From: an uncultured Collinsella sp.
GTDB lineage: Bacteria > Actinomycetota > Coriobacteriia > Coriobacteriales > Coriobacteriaceae
Assembly: GCA_900758475.1 (NCBI GenBank)
Contig: CAAERQ010000041.1
Location: 1-62,234 of the forward strand
DNA length: 62,234 nucleotides
Reading direction: 5' to 3'
A program made the position numbers and the translations under genes. The notes under the pieces were generated by a model that saw only the letters and a list, made by a program, of their open reading frames with translations, was not told the origin of the DNA and did no database searches. This document shows positions 9,496-19,153 of the stretch, in pieces; the first letter of the stretch is position 1, and every line of letters begins with the position of its first letter.

Positions 9496-9601
9496 GCTTG
9501 CCAACAGCAAACGAACAACCTATAAGGTTTGTGGGTTTCGCTGTTACACACACCGTAAAACCACACGGTGTCCAGTCATTTGAACACTTTGGAGGTTCAC
9601 C

Positions 9602-10540
<939 letters not shown>

Positions 10541-10653
10541 GGGCCCGTCACTTGTCGATAGGCCCATGGCATGCCGGCCTATCCTCTCTTCTGGCTGCCT
10601 GAGCCCATCTCGTTAGGGTGTCCCACGAGACGTCCGAACTTGCTACAATGTCT

Positions 10654-10688
10654 GCGGCGCGGAACCAGCCTCCCGCGCCGCTTTTCTT
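10654..10688 (+). terminator. hairpin plus T-run between cysK and mnmA
   Basis: GCGGCGCGG...CCGCGCCGC is a nine-pair GC stem with TTTTCTTTTTT behind it, the best terminator in this interval. An extended -10 box TGCTACAAT lies immediately before it (10641-10649), so it is either the cysK terminator or a leader attenuator of mnmA. A weaker hairpin GATAGGCC/GGCCTATC sits at 10557-10583. Confidence 0.7.
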
Positions 10689-10721
10689 TTTTGGCCACAT
10701 GCCACCAAGGAGAACCTCCCC

Positions 10722-11822
10722 ATGCACAACAAGCGCGTGCTCGTCGCCATGAGCGGCGGCGTCGATTCTAGCGTGACCGCGTACCTGCTCAAAAGCCAGG
10801 GCTACGAATGCGTCGGCGCCACCATGCGCCTCACCTGCCCCGCGCCCGACCCCGCCACGGGCACGAGTAAGGTCGACCGCGACATCGCCGATGCAAAGGC
10901 CGTCGCCGAGCGCCTGGGGATACCCCACCATGTGCTCGACCTGCAGCAGACCTTCGACCACAGTGTTATCGAGCGTTTTGTGAACGCCTACCAGGAGGGG
11001 CTGACGCCCAACCCGTGCATCATCTGCAACCGCCACATTAAGTTTGGCGCGTTGCTCGATGCGGCGCTGGACATGGGCTGCGACTACATCGCAACGGGAC
11101 ATTACGCCAAAACGAGCCAGGCGCCCGACGGCACCTGGCAGCTGCATCGCGGCGAGGACCCCAAAAAGGACCAGAGTTACTTTTTGTATTCGCTCACGCA
11201 AGAGCGCCTGGCACGCACAATCTTTCCGCTGGCAGGCCTGGACAAGGAGCGCGACGTGCGCCGCATTGCCGCCGAGCAGGACTTCATCAACGCCAAGAAG
11301 GCCGAAAGCGAGGATATTTGCTTTATTCCAGACGGTGACTACGCGGGCTATATCGAGCGCCGCTGCGGACATGCCGCTGCACCGGGCGACATCGTATGGC
11401 GCGACGGCAGCGTGGTCGGGCGCCACAACGGCGCACTGCGCTATACCATCGGCCAGCGCAAGGGTTTGGGCGTAGCGATGGCGCATCCCGTATACGTGAC
11501 AGGCGTCGACGCCGTCAACAACACCGTGCATCTGGGTGAGGCCGAGGACCTGACCGCCGCGGCGCTCACGGCCGATGAGTGGATCTGGAGCGCGCCGGAC
11601 GCGCGCATGGAGGCCGAGCTGGATGCCGGCGGCATTCGCGTAGACGCCAAGTACCGCTACCGTCAGAAAGACCAGGCAGCGACCCTTACGCGCGGCGCAG
11701 ACAGGCAAATGCTGCTAACTTTTAACGAGCCCCAGCGAGCCATCGCCCCCGGCCAAGCCGTCGTAGTCTATCGCGGCGACATCGTCCTGGGCGGCGGTAC
11801 CGTTACGGCAGCCATCAAATAG
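10722..11822 (+). CDS. mnmA: tRNA 2-thiouridylase MnmA
   Basis: A 366-residue ATP-dependent enzyme that thiolates U34 of the Lys, Glu and Gln tRNAs using persulfide sulfur. The PP-loop AMSGGVDSSVTA is at residues 9-20. The catalytic cysteines are Cys99 in NPCIICN and Cys200 in SEDICFIPDGDY. The HYAK and IGQRKGLGVA motifs and the C-terminal beta-barrel are complete. Start ATG with AAGGAG nine bases upstream. It follows cysK, another sulfur-trafficking gene, but is separated from it by a terminator-like hairpin. Confidence 0.96.
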   Translation: MHNKRVLVAMSGGVDSSVTAYLLKSQGYECVGATMRLTCPAPDPATGTSKVDRDIADAKAVAERLGIPHHVLDLQQTFDHSVIERFVNAYQEGLTPNPCIICNRHIKFGALLDAALDMGCDYIATGHYAKTSQAPDGTWQLHRGEDPKKDQSYFLYSLTQERLARTIFPLAGLDKERDVRRIAAEQDFINAKKAESEDICFIPDGDYAGYIERRCGHAAAPGDIVWRDGSVVGRHNGALRYTIGQRKGLGVAMAHPVYVTGVDAVNNTVHLGEAEDLTAAALTADEWIWSAPDARMEAELDAGGIRVDAKYRYRQKDQAATLTRGADRQMLLTFNEPQRAIAPGQAVVVYRGDIVLGGGTVTAAIK

Positions 11823-11850
11823 CAGCACCTCGCCCCATCCCCTCCATAAC

Positions 11851-11913
11851 TTGCGGTGAAATAGGGACTGTTTAAGCGTTTAAAACCGCCAAACAGTCCC
11901 TATTTCACCGCAA
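11851..11913. repeat. 63-bp palindromic repeat, family A, copy 2
   Basis: Arms beginning TTGCGGTGAAATAGGGAC and ending GTCCCTATTTCACCGCAA are perfectly complementary over 23 bases around a 17-base centre. It is placed between the convergent mnmA and M42 peptidase genes. A second hairpin, CGGCCTCGG/CCGAGGCCG, follows at 11926-11960. Confidence 0.9.
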
Positions 11914-11968
11914 CTTAGAGAGGACGGCCTCGGTCGGTACTGCCATATCAGCCGAGGCCGCTGCATCG

Positions 11969-13012
11969 TTAGCGCTGGACGTAGGCGCGGACGAGCTCAA
12001 AGGTGTTGCGCACACCGTCGATGTGGCTGCGCTCGTAGTTGTGACTCGCGTACACGCCGGGGCCGATCAGGCCGTGACGGATGTCGTAGCCGGCCGAGAG
12101 CGTGGCCTCAACGTCCGAGCCGTAGTGCGGATACACATCGATGGCGTAATCGAGCTCCAGCTCGCGCGCGATGTTGGACAGCGTGGTCACCAGGTCGTAG
12201 TTGTACGGACCGCCCGAATCCTTGGCGCAAATCGAAACCATGCGCTCGGTGCAGCCCAGGTCGTCGCCCACGCAGCCCATGTCAACGCTGATCATCTCGC
12301 GCGTGTCGGCCGGCACAAAGGCACCGCCGTGGCCGACCTCCTCGTACACGGTAAAGAGCAGCGAAACCTTACGCGAAAGCGTCACCTCGCCAGCGGCGAC
12401 GGCACGCGCCAGCCCCAGCAGGATTGCCGCAGACAGCTTGTCGTCCAGGAAACGGCTCTTGATGTAGCCACTCTCCGTCACCGTCGTGCGAGGATCCATA
12501 GCGATGATGTCACCGGTCTGAATACCCAGCTCGAGCACATCGTCCTTGCTGTCGACGTTCTCGTCGAGCAAGATCTCCATGTTCTTCTCGATGGTCTTGA
12601 CCGGCTCATCGGCCACGTGCGCCGAAGGCTCGGTGTTAAGAACCACGCCCGTGTAGACATTGCCGTCGCGCGTGTAGACTGTGCAGTTCTCGCCATCGGC
12701 CGTAGACCATTGATGCCCACCGAGCGTCGTGGGACGCAGGCGGCCATTGTCCTTAATGGAGCGCACCATGGCGCCCAGGGTATCGACATGGCTCGCCAAC
12801 ACAAGTGGCTCGCCCTCGCCGCCAAGCTCGACCAACACGTTGCCCTTATTGGAACGCTCGGGGCCAAAGCCCATATCACGCAGCGTTTCCATCAGATAAT
12901 CAGTCGCCGCACGGGTATAGCCGGTAGGCGAAGCAATAGAAGTCAGCGTCTTAAGCTGTCCTGCGATATAGGAGAGCGTCTCCTCTAGAGAAGCATCAAT
13001 ATTAGAAGTCAT
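11969..13012 (-). CDS. M42-family metallopeptidase (glutamyl/deblocking aminopeptidase type)
   Basis: A cytosolic two-metal aminopeptidase of family M42, 347 residues. Metal and catalytic residues line up: His75 in ASHVDTLG, the bridging Asp190 in RFLDDKLSAA, the base Glu224 with Glu225 in YEEVGHGG, Asp244 in SVDMG, and His324 in YASHNYERSH. These enzymes trim N-terminal residues from peptides. The longer reading frame begins two codons earlier, but GGAAGG lies six bases before the second ATG and touches the first, so MTSNIDASL is chosen as the start. A single gene, convergent with mnmA. Confidence 0.9.
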   Translation of the reverse strand: MTSNIDASLEETLSYIAGQLKTLTSIASPTGYTRAATDYLMETLRDMGFGPERSNKGNVLVELGGEGEPLVLASHVDTLGAMVRSIKDNGRLRPTTLGGHQWSTADGENCTVYTRDGNVYTGVVLNTEPSAHVADEPVKTIEKNMEILLDENVDSKDDVLELGIQTGDIIAMDPRTTVTESGYIKSRFLDDKLSAAILLGLARAVAAGEVTLSRKVSLLFTVYEEVGHGGAFVPADTREMISVDMGCVGDDLGCTERMVSICAKDSGGPYNYDLVTTLSNIARELELDYAIDVYPHYGSDVEATLSAGYDIRHGLIGPGVYASHNYERSHIDGVRNTFELVRAYVQR

Positions 13013-13616
13013 ATGCATCCTTCCAAGTAAAACTAAGACCGAGTCCCGATTTTAACCGTTCTGCACGTACAATGCCCCAGGAGCCGAGCCGCCTCCAGAC
13101 GTCCCCGCACCGGTTTTGTGCACGTGCACGGTTTACAATCTCAATCTTGCATAAATCCTATTGGTATTTGCATAGAAATGAGGCATCTTTTTGCTTCGTC
13201 TCAGGGTGCCCCACCTTGGACCGTGCAAAAAACGGAGTATTCAGCACCGTGGGCCCCAACGGCCCCATCACGAACGACAAAACGACGCGGTTACAGCAGT
13301 GTTGCAGGTCGTCGCAAAGCAGAAACTCAGTAACAACCCCCTCCACTCATCGATAGCCCGCCCACAATGGCTGTCGATGAGCGCCTGCGGATCACTACCG
13401 CCCATTCACAACGTTATGCATTTTTAAGAGCTTGTTGAATACTCCCAAAAATGCACGCAGGGAAGTGCACCACCTATCCGCAGCGGGCAGTACGCCTTGG
13501 TTTTGTCCGTCTCAGGGCATCGACGCAGCACAAAAAGCCCCGCCGTGCGTAGCACGGCGGGGCCAGCGGCACGTCAAAAGACCATACACCTACGGGCGAA
13601 GGACCACCAAACTGGG
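13013..13616. other. 604-base region without a recognisable gene
   Basis: No frame has convincing codon use or a similarity I recognise. It holds several dyads: GTGCACGTGCAC near 13117, CTCATCGATAGCC/GGCTGTCGATGAG at 13345-13381, and TGCATTTTT/AAAAATGCA at 13417-13455. The stretch 13140-13190 is AT-rich for this genome and could contain a promoter (TTGCAT near 13147). The fucO terminator occupies the right end. Confidence 0.45.
13532..13563 (-). terminator. strong intrinsic terminator of fucO
   Basis: On the minus strand, GCCCCGCCGTGC tac GCACGGCGGGGC is a perfect 12-pair stem followed by TTTTTG, 54 bases after the fucO stop. Confidence 0.92.
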
Positions 13617-14783
13617 CTAGGCAGCCGGGCAGATCTTCTTGAAGAGCTCAATGACGTCGTCGAGCGTCGCCTCGCGCGGGTTGCCCGGGAAGCAAGCGTC
13701 GGCCATGGCGTCCTTGGCCAGAACCTCGATCTCGTCAGCCTTCATGGCCTCGCAGACGTGCGGGATATTCACGTCGGCGGAAAGCTGCTTGACGGCGGCG
13801 ATAGCAGCATCGGCAGCCTCGGCGGTGCTCATGCCCGTGGTGTCAACACCCATGGCGACGGCAACCTTGGCCAGGCGCTCAGCGCAAACCGGCTTGTTGA
13901 ACTCCATGGCGATCGGCAGCAGCATGGCGCAAGCGACGCCGTGCGGGGTGTCGTAGTGAGCGGACAGGGTGTGAGCCATGGCGTGGTCGATGCCCAGGCC
14001 AACGTTGGAGAAGCCCATGCCGGCGACATACTGACCAAGGGCCATGCCCTCGCGACCGGAGCCGGGCTGACCGGACTTGGCCTCGGCGACGGAGTCACGC
14101 AGGTTCTCGCTGATCAGCTTAATAGCCTCAAAGTGGAACATGTCGGAGAGCTCCCAAGCGCCCTTGGTGGTGTAGCCCTCGATGGCGTGGGTCAGAGCGT
14201 CCATGCCAGTGGAAGCGGTCAGGCCGGCGGGCATGGAGGCCATCATGTCGGGATCGACGACGGCGACCTCGGGGGCGTCGTTGGTGTCGACGCACACGAA
14301 CTTGCGGACCTTCTCGGGGTCGGTGATGACGTAGTTGATGGTCACCTCGGCGGCGGTACCGGCGGTCGTCGGCACAGCGATGGTGAACACGGCGTGGTTC
14401 TTAGTGGGAGCAACGCCCTCGAGGCTGCGGACATCGGCGAACTCGGGGTTGTTGATGATGATGCCGATAGCCTTGGCGGTGTCCATGGAGGAGCCGCCAC
14501 CGATGGTCACGATAGCGTCAGCCTCGGCGGCCTTAAAGGCCTCGACGCCGTCCTTGACGTTCTGGATAGTGGGGTTGGGCTTGATCTCGGAGTAGAGACT
14601 CCAAGCAATGCCGGCAGCGTCGAGCTCGTCGGTCACCTTAGCGGTAACGCCAAACTTGACCAGATCGGGGTCGGAGCAGACGAAGATCTTCTTGTAGCCA
14701 CGACGCTGGAGCTCGCCGGGGATCTCCTTGATGGCGCCGGAACCATGGTAAGAAATGGTGTTGAGAACGAAACGATTAGCCAT
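13617..14783 (-). CDS. fucO: lactaldehyde reductase / 1,2-propanediol oxidoreductase
   Basis: A 388-residue iron-dependent group III alcohol dehydrogenase that reads along almost its full length like E. coli FucO: start MANRFVLN, NNPEFADVRSLEG, IPTTAGTAAEVTINYVIT-type phrases, GQYVAGMGFSNVGLG and the tail GNPREATLDDVIELF. Iron ligands are Asp195, His199, His267 and His281; the NAD site is GGGSSMDTAKA. FucO reduces L-lactaldehyde from fucose or rhamnose breakdown to 1,2-propanediol, regenerating NAD under anoxia. No fucose genes flank it, so other short-chain aldehydes are possible substrates. GGGAGG precedes the ATG. Confidence 0.85.
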   Translation of the reverse strand: MANRFVLNTISYHGSGAIKEIPGELQRRGYKKIFVCSDPDLVKFGVTAKVTDELDAAGIAWSLYSEIKPNPTIQNVKDGVEAFKAAEADAIVTIGGGSSMDTAKAIGIIINNPEFADVRSLEGVAPTKNHAVFTIAVPTTAGTAAEVTINYVITDPEKVRKFVCVDTNDAPEVAVVDPDMMASMPAGLTASTGMDALTHAIEGYTTKGAWELSDMFHFEAIKLISENLRDSVAEAKSGQPGSGREGMALGQYVAGMGFSNVGLGIDHAMAHTLSAHYDTPHGVACAMLLPIAMEFNKPVCAERLAKVAVAMGVDTTGMSTAEAADAAIAAVKQLSADVNIPHVCEAMKADEIEVLAKDAMADACFPGNPREATLDDVIELFKKICPAA

Positions 14784-14883
14784 TGATAGCCTCCCATCGT
14801 GTGCGGGGCACCCATTACGCCCCGCGCTATAAGTCCCATCCTAACGCTTTTGAAACAAAAAACGCGTGAGAACGTCAAAGGTG

Positions 14884-14897
14884 TTAAAGCGTTTCAA
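14884..14897. promoter_or_regulatory. LacI-type operator candidate upstream of fucO
   Basis: TTAAAGCGTTTCAA is a near-palindrome with a central CG, the format of LacI/GalR-family operators, about 100 bases upstream of fucO. A second partial copy, AACGCTTTTGAAAC, lies at about 14841-14854. The rest of the 412-base gap to 15195 is AT-rich and holds the promoter of the next gene. Confidence 0.4.
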
Positions 14898-15018
14898 CAG
14901 AATAACGGAGCCCTAGTCCTTCCCTCCCGACAGCAGCGAAGGCTGGATTATAGGAGCAATCGCCCAAAGAATACGACCGACTCAGTCTATAAATTGTTTC
15001 TGTTTTAGCAATATATGT

Positions 15019-15047
15019 TTGACAATACGTTTATAAAAAGATACTTT
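15019..15047 (+). promoter_or_regulatory. candidate promoter of the LURP-one-like gene
   Basis: A perfect TTGACA (15019-15024), a 17-base spacer and TACTTT (15042-15047), in AT-rich DNA about 150 bases before the start at 15196. Confidence 0.45.
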
Positions 15048-15195
15048 ATAGTTAATAACATGCATGCAGCAAATAACGTCATTCATTTTGTTAGAAATTG
15101 CCCATGCGGTTATTGCAGCTGCATCTACTGCAACGTACAGCGTAATTCTCCGCACGAAGCAGAAGACGGTTCCAATTCGATCGAGGCGATGACAC

Positions 15196-15735
15196 GTGGT
15201 GGCTAGTGGTCCTAAATCGAGCAAGACGGCTACAAACGAATATCGAATCTCGATTGAAGGTAACCCTTATCCGCATACTCTAGCTCTCATCAACCCAGCG
15301 GGAGACAACCTCAACATCAAAAGACATGGGTTCACGGGTCCACTAGGACAGCTATTGAGTCTTAAATATACCGTTTATGACGATGCAAATGAAAAACTCT
15401 TCACTGTCGTCGACGGTGGTTTTAGCAACATGCCCAGGGTTGCGCTCATCATCGAACACAAGGAAGTTGCGGTGTTCGATTATGGTCTAAACAGACTTGA
15501 GATGAAGTGCGTAACGAACATACCGAATTACACAATAAAAGGTAACTTCCTATTTGGAGATTACGATATATTCAGCCAACGAGAAGTGAAGCTATCTTCG
15601 GTTATCGTCCTTCAATGTGATAAACAATCGAGCTTTAGCATACAGGTTTTGGATAAAGCCGAATTAGCCGCCGCAATTGGAATACCTACAGCCATTGCCC
15701 TTCTTAGGGCACGGATTGAAGAGCATCTCGAATAA
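15196..15735 (+). CDS. LURP-one-related / tubby C-terminal-like protein, probably acquired
   Basis: A 179-residue soluble protein. Alternating beta strands with the phrases YTVYDDANEKLFTV, RVALIIEHKEVAVFDYG and NYTIKGNFLFGDYDIF resemble the 12-stranded barrel of LURP-one/tubby-like proteins (phospholipid-scramblase fold), whose bacterial function is unknown. Start is GTG at 15196; there is no good ribosome site, so the true start is uncertain. Base composition is far lower in GC than every neighbour, with many AAT, ATA and TTA codons, and the gene is followed by a 22-base-arm palindrome. These are signs of horizontal arrival. The identification rests on fold-like pattern only. Confidence 0.55.
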   Translation: MVASGPKSSKTATNEYRISIEGNPYPHTLALINPAGDNLNIKRHGFTGPLGQLLSLKYTVYDDANEKLFTVVDGGFSNMPRVALIIEHKEVAVFDYGLNRLEMKCVTNIPNYTIKGNFLFGDYDIFSQREVKLSSVIVLQCDKQSSFSIQVLDKAELAAAIGIPTAIALLRARIEEHLE

Positions 15736-15748
15736 ATCGCAAAAAGCA

Positions 15749-15806
15749 GTTCGTAGCAACATTCAGGAGCTAGATAGTTTTTCTGGCTCCTGAATGTTGT
15801 TACGAA
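15749..15806. repeat. long palindrome with 22-base arms
   Basis: Arms GTTCGTAGCAACATTCAG.. and ..CTGAATGTTGTTACGAAC pair at 21 of 22 positions around a 14-base T-rich loop, 13 bases after the LURP-one-like stop. It may act as a terminator, but the arm length is more like a miniature mobile element or an insertion boundary. Confidence 0.8.
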
Positions 15807-15831
15807 CATGCACCTTAGCGCTTAAGACTCC

Positions 15832-15861
15832 AAAAAAGGGGCGGCCGAGATGGCCGTCCCC
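15832..15861 (-). terminator. intrinsic terminator of the DUF1275 gene
   Basis: On the minus strand, GGGGACGGCC atctc GGCCGCCCC is followed by TTTTTT, about 50 bases after the stop at 15913. Confidence 0.85.
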
Positions 15862-15912
15862 TCCCCAATATTGATCAGTGCGACAAAGGGGCCAGCCCCT
15901 TGCCGCATTCGG

Positions 15913-16629
15913 TTACTTTCGGCAGCCCTCTTTCCAAGCCTCGGCCGCAACCTTCCAGCGTAAGCGCAAGTCGCGCTCGCGGTCGATGAACATGATGGCA
16001 AACGCGACAAACAGCAGCAAGCTCGCCACGACGATGGCATGCAGGCCCATGCGCTCAATACACCAGTTGCCCAGCACGGCGCCAAACACAAAGGTAAAGA
16101 TCACGCCAAAGTACAGCACGCCGTTTTCCAAAAAGCCGCGCTTGTGAGTGATGATGTAGTCGTCCACGTTTTGCAGCGCATTGCGCAGGTTACCGATGCA
16201 CATGGTCGTGGCGATGCCGTGACCATGTATCTTGCGGAAGCTCTCAACCTGCATGCCGCAGGCAAACGAGGTGAGGCAGTTAGCGAGCAGATTGTAACCG
16301 CCACCGGGGATAAAGCTCACGCCCAGCAAGATGACGGCTTCAAAGAACACCGTCACCTGACGCCAGTGGATCACACTGCCAAACCGCTCGTGTACCAGGT
16401 CGGCAAGCATAATGCCCACAGCAAACGACACCACGGGGAAGAAGTAGCGCCCCGCAAGTGCCCAGTTGCCCTCCGAGATGCTCACGCCCACGAGCAGGAT
16501 GTTGCCCGTCTGCGCGTTGGCGAAAACATGGTCGCGCCCAATGTACGAATACACGTCCATAAAGCCACCGGCGAGCGCCAAGATGATGCCCAGCTCAATA
16601 GACTCCGATATCTGTTTGGCACGCTGCAT
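15913..16629 (-). CDS. YoaK/DUF1275-family membrane protein
   Basis: A 238-residue integral membrane protein with about six hydrophobic spans. The family signature is clear: GGFMDVYSYIGRDHVFANAQTGN is represented by GGFMDVYSYIGR and FANAQTGNILL, then NCLTSFACGMQVESFR and TMCIGNLRNAL. DUF1275 proteins are of unknown transport function. The open frame extends 78 codons further upstream, but AAGGAGG lies about ten bases before MQRAKQ, and the extra residues are not family-like, so the start is set there. Monocistronic, divergent from the radical SAM gene. Confidence 0.88.
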   Translation of the reverse strand: MQRAKQISESIELGIILALAGGFMDVYSYIGRDHVFANAQTGNILLVGVSISEGNWALAGRYFFPVVSFAVGIMLADLVHERFGSVIHWRQVTVFFEAVILLGVSFIPGGGYNLLANCLTSFACGMQVESFRKIHGHGIATTMCIGNLRNALQNVDDYIITHKRGFLENGVLYFGVIFTFVFGAVLGNWCIERMGLHAIVVASLLLFVAFAIMFIDRERDLRLRWKVAAEAWKEGCRK

Positions 16630-16810
16630 CGTCGTGCATCCTCCTTGTTGACGACTCTCTCGTGCGTTGGCGGAAACATAGCCGCCGTTCATACTGTAAC
16701 CCATTGACAACATGGCGTGCGCGCGAGACGGGTTCTCCAACGCGCAGATACACAGTCTGGAAACAAACAACACCCGCATCGACGCGTCGATCCGCCAGCT
16801 CATGTACTCC

Positions 16811-16845
16811 ACCAGTCTTTTTAGCCCCGTCCCAAAAAGACTGGT
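16811..16845. repeat. palindrome ACCAGTCTTTTT / AAAAAGACTGGT
   Basis: Perfect 12-base arms around an 11-base loop containing CCCCGTCCC. It sits between the divergent DUF1275 and YgiQ-type genes, so it is more likely a repeat or regulatory element than a terminator. The core recalls the GGGAC(A/T)GG repeats elsewhere. Confidence 0.7.
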
Positions 16846-16882
16846 TACAATTACGTGCAGCATACAAACACCGGGAGGGATC

Positions 16883-19030
16883 GTGGCAAAAAAGCCTCAG
16901 CACGCTCAGAACAACCAGCGCAGTCAACAGGGCAAACAGGGCCAGCAGCAAAAGCGTGGCGGCAAGGCGCAGGCCACGGTCGCCCGCACCAAGCATTCCC
17001 AAGCGACGCCCGCCCGCCCCTGGCGACCGGGCCGCGATAAGTTCCTCCCCGTCAGCCGCGCCGACATGGATGCGCGCGGTTGGGACCAGTGCGACTTTGT
17101 CTACATCTGCGGCGACGCCTACGTGGACCATCCCAGCTTTGGTATGGCCATCGTCAGCCGCGTACTCGACGCACACGGCTACAAGGTGGGCATTATCTGC
17201 CAGCCCGACTGGACCGACCCCGCCAGCATCACCGTGCTCGGCGAGCCGCGCCTGGGCTTTTTGGTCAGCGCCGGCAATATGGACTCCATGGTCAACCACT
17301 ATTCGGTGACCAAGCACCGCCGCCACACCGACGCCTATACCCCCGGTGGCGAGGAGGGGCACCGTCCCAACCGAGCCGTCACGGTCTACGGTAACCTCAT
17401 CCGCCAGACGTTCAAGGACGCCCCCATCATCATCGGCGGCATCGAGGCAAGCCTGCGCCGCCTGGCCCACTACGACTACTGGCAGGACAAGCTCAAGCGC
17501 TCGGTACTGCTCGACTCGGGCGCCGACATCCTCATCTATGGCATGGGCGAGCACGCGATTGTCGAAATTGCCGACGCGCTCGACGCGGGACTGCCCGTCG
17601 ATCAGATTACCTATATCAATGGCACCGTCTACCGCACAGGCTCGCTCGACGAGGTCTACGACTACGACCTGCTGCCCAGCTGGGACGACCTTGCCGCCGA
17701 CAAGCTCAACTACGCGCGCAGCTTTAACGTGCAGCAGCAGAATATGGACCCCATCACCGGCCATCGCCTGGTAGAGCCATATCCCAACAGCGTGTACGTG
17801 GTGCAGAACCCGCCGTCGGCAACACTCACCACCGACGAGATGGACGAGGTGGCCGAACTCCCCTACGCACGTGATTGGCATCCCGATTACGACGCAGCGG
17901 GAGGCGTGCCGGCCTTTGCCGAGATCAAGTTTTCCATTAGCTCCAACCGCGGCTGTTTTGGCGAATGCTCGTTTTGCGCCCTCACCTTCCACCAGGGCCG
18001 CGTGCTGCAGATGCGCAGCCACGACTCGATCATGCGCGAGGCCGAGCTACTCACACGCGATCCCGAGTTTAAGGGCTATATCAACGACGTGGGCGGGCCA
18101 ACGGCTAACTTTAGCCGTCCCGCCTGCGACAAGCAGCTCAAGCACGGCGTGTGCAAGAACAAGCGCTGCCTGTGGCCGAGCGTGTGCAAGAACATGGTGG
18201 TCGACGAGAGCGGCTACACGCAGCTGTTGCGCGACCTGCGCCAGCTGCCAGGCGTCAAAAAGGTCTTCGTGCGCAGCGGCATCCGCTTTGACTACACCAT
18301 GGCGGATGCCTCGGACGAGTTTTTGCGCGAACTGCTGGAACACCATGTCTCGGGCCAGTTGCGCGTAGCGCCCGAGCACGTGAGCGACGCGGTGCTCTCC
18401 GTGATGGGCAAGCCGAGCCGAGCCGTCTACGATGCGTTCTGCCGTAAATTCGAACGCTTGAATCGCGAATACGGGCTCAAGCAATATGTGGTGCCGTATC
18501 TGATCTCGAGTCACCCCGGCTCGACCATGAAGGAAGCCGTGGACCTTGCCGAGGCCGTGCGCGACATGGGCTACATGCCCGAGCAGGTGCAGGACTTCTA
18601 CCCCACACCGTCCACCATGTCGACGTGCATGTACTACACAGGCGTGGATCCACGCACCATGGAGCCGATCTATGTGGCGCGCGACCCGCACGAGAAGGCC
18701 ATGCAACGCGCGCTCATCCAGTATCGCAAGCCCGAGAACTACAAGCTGGTACGCGAGGCGCTGGAAAAGGCCGGGCGCCGCGACCTGATCGGCTACACCA
18801 AGCATTGCCTGATCCGTCCCGTGCCGCCGCGCCCGGGCGAGACGTCTGCTGGCGGTGGGCATGGGACCGGTAAGAAGGGCGGCAAACCGCACGGTGGCGC
18901 TGGCGCCGCCGGCAAGGGGCCCAAGGGCAGCAAGGGCCACGGCGGTATGTCGCGCGCGCAGAACACCGCCGGTCGCAATCGCGCGGCCCAGGGACGACAG
19001 GGCGCCAACGGCGGCGGTCGCCGCAACTAG
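16883..19030 (+). CDS. YgiQ-family radical SAM protein
   Basis: A 715-residue radical SAM enzyme of the YgiQ (UPF0313) family; reaction unknown. The cluster motif CFGECSFCAL (CxxxCxxC) lies mid-protein, preceded by the N-terminal YgiQ domain (KFLPVSRADMDARGWDQCDFV in part) and followed by a cysteine-rich stretch CDKQLKHGVCKNKRCLWPSVC that could hold a second site. The last 60 residues are Gly/Lys/Arg-rich and disordered. GGGAGGG lies close upstream of GTG at 16883, which gives a length near the roughly 740 of E. coli YgiQ; the in-frame extension to 16712 is not family-like. Confidence 0.92.
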   Translation: MAKKPQHAQNNQRSQQGKQGQQQKRGGKAQATVARTKHSQATPARPWRPGRDKFLPVSRADMDARGWDQCDFVYICGDAYVDHPSFGMAIVSRVLDAHGYKVGIICQPDWTDPASITVLGEPRLGFLVSAGNMDSMVNHYSVTKHRRHTDAYTPGGEEGHRPNRAVTVYGNLIRQTFKDAPIIIGGIEASLRRLAHYDYWQDKLKRSVLLDSGADILIYGMGEHAIVEIADALDAGLPVDQITYINGTVYRTGSLDEVYDYDLLPSWDDLAADKLNYARSFNVQQQNMDPITGHRLVEPYPNSVYVVQNPPSATLTTDEMDEVAELPYARDWHPDYDAAGGVPAFAEIKFSISSNRGCFGECSFCALTFHQGRVLQMRSHDSIMREAELLTRDPEFKGYINDVGGPTANFSRPACDKQLKHGVCKNKRCLWPSVCKNMVVDESGYTQLLRDLRQLPGVKKVFVRSGIRFDYTMADASDEFLRELLEHHVSGQLRVAPEHVSDAVLSVMGKPSRAVYDAFCRKFERLNREYGLKQYVVPYLISSHPGSTMKEAVDLAEAVRDMGYMPEQVQDFYPTPSTMSTCMYYTGVDPRTMEPIYVARDPHEKAMQRALIQYRKPENYKLVREALEKAGRRDLIGYTKHCLIRPVPPRPGETSAGGGHGTGKKGGKPHGGAGAAGKGPKGSKGHGGMSRAQNTAGRNRAAQGRQGANGGGRRN

Positions 19031-19083
19031 CGTGGCGAGGGCCGGCCGGCGTCTCTTGGCCAGTCGGCGTCTCCTCATCGGCC

Positions 19084-19153
19084 AAGCGTGATTTCCCTAG
19101 GGGGAACACGCTCAGACACGCCTAGTCGTGTTTTCCTTAGGGGAATCACGCTT
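19084..19153. repeat. 70-bp palindrome overlapping a gene end (family F)
   Basis: Arms AAGCGTGATTTCCCTAGG.. and ..CCTTAGGGGAATCACGCTT pair with a few mismatches around an 18-base centre. The right arm contains the stop codon of the CPBP protease (19146-19148). A smaller hairpin, TTGGCC/GGCCAA, precedes it at 19058-19085. Confidence 0.75.

Noticed and set aside
9496..9601. SAM or T-box riboswitch upstream of cysK
   Set aside because: The leader can fold, but it lacks recognisable conserved cores of either class.
13072..13427. small open frames in the 604-base gap
   Set aside because: Several overlap in all frames, with no ribosome site and no biased codon use.
15015..15206. 63-codon frame MFDNTFIKRYF...
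   Set aside because: No ribosome site, overlaps the candidate promoter and leader of the LURP-one-like gene, and resembles no protein I know.
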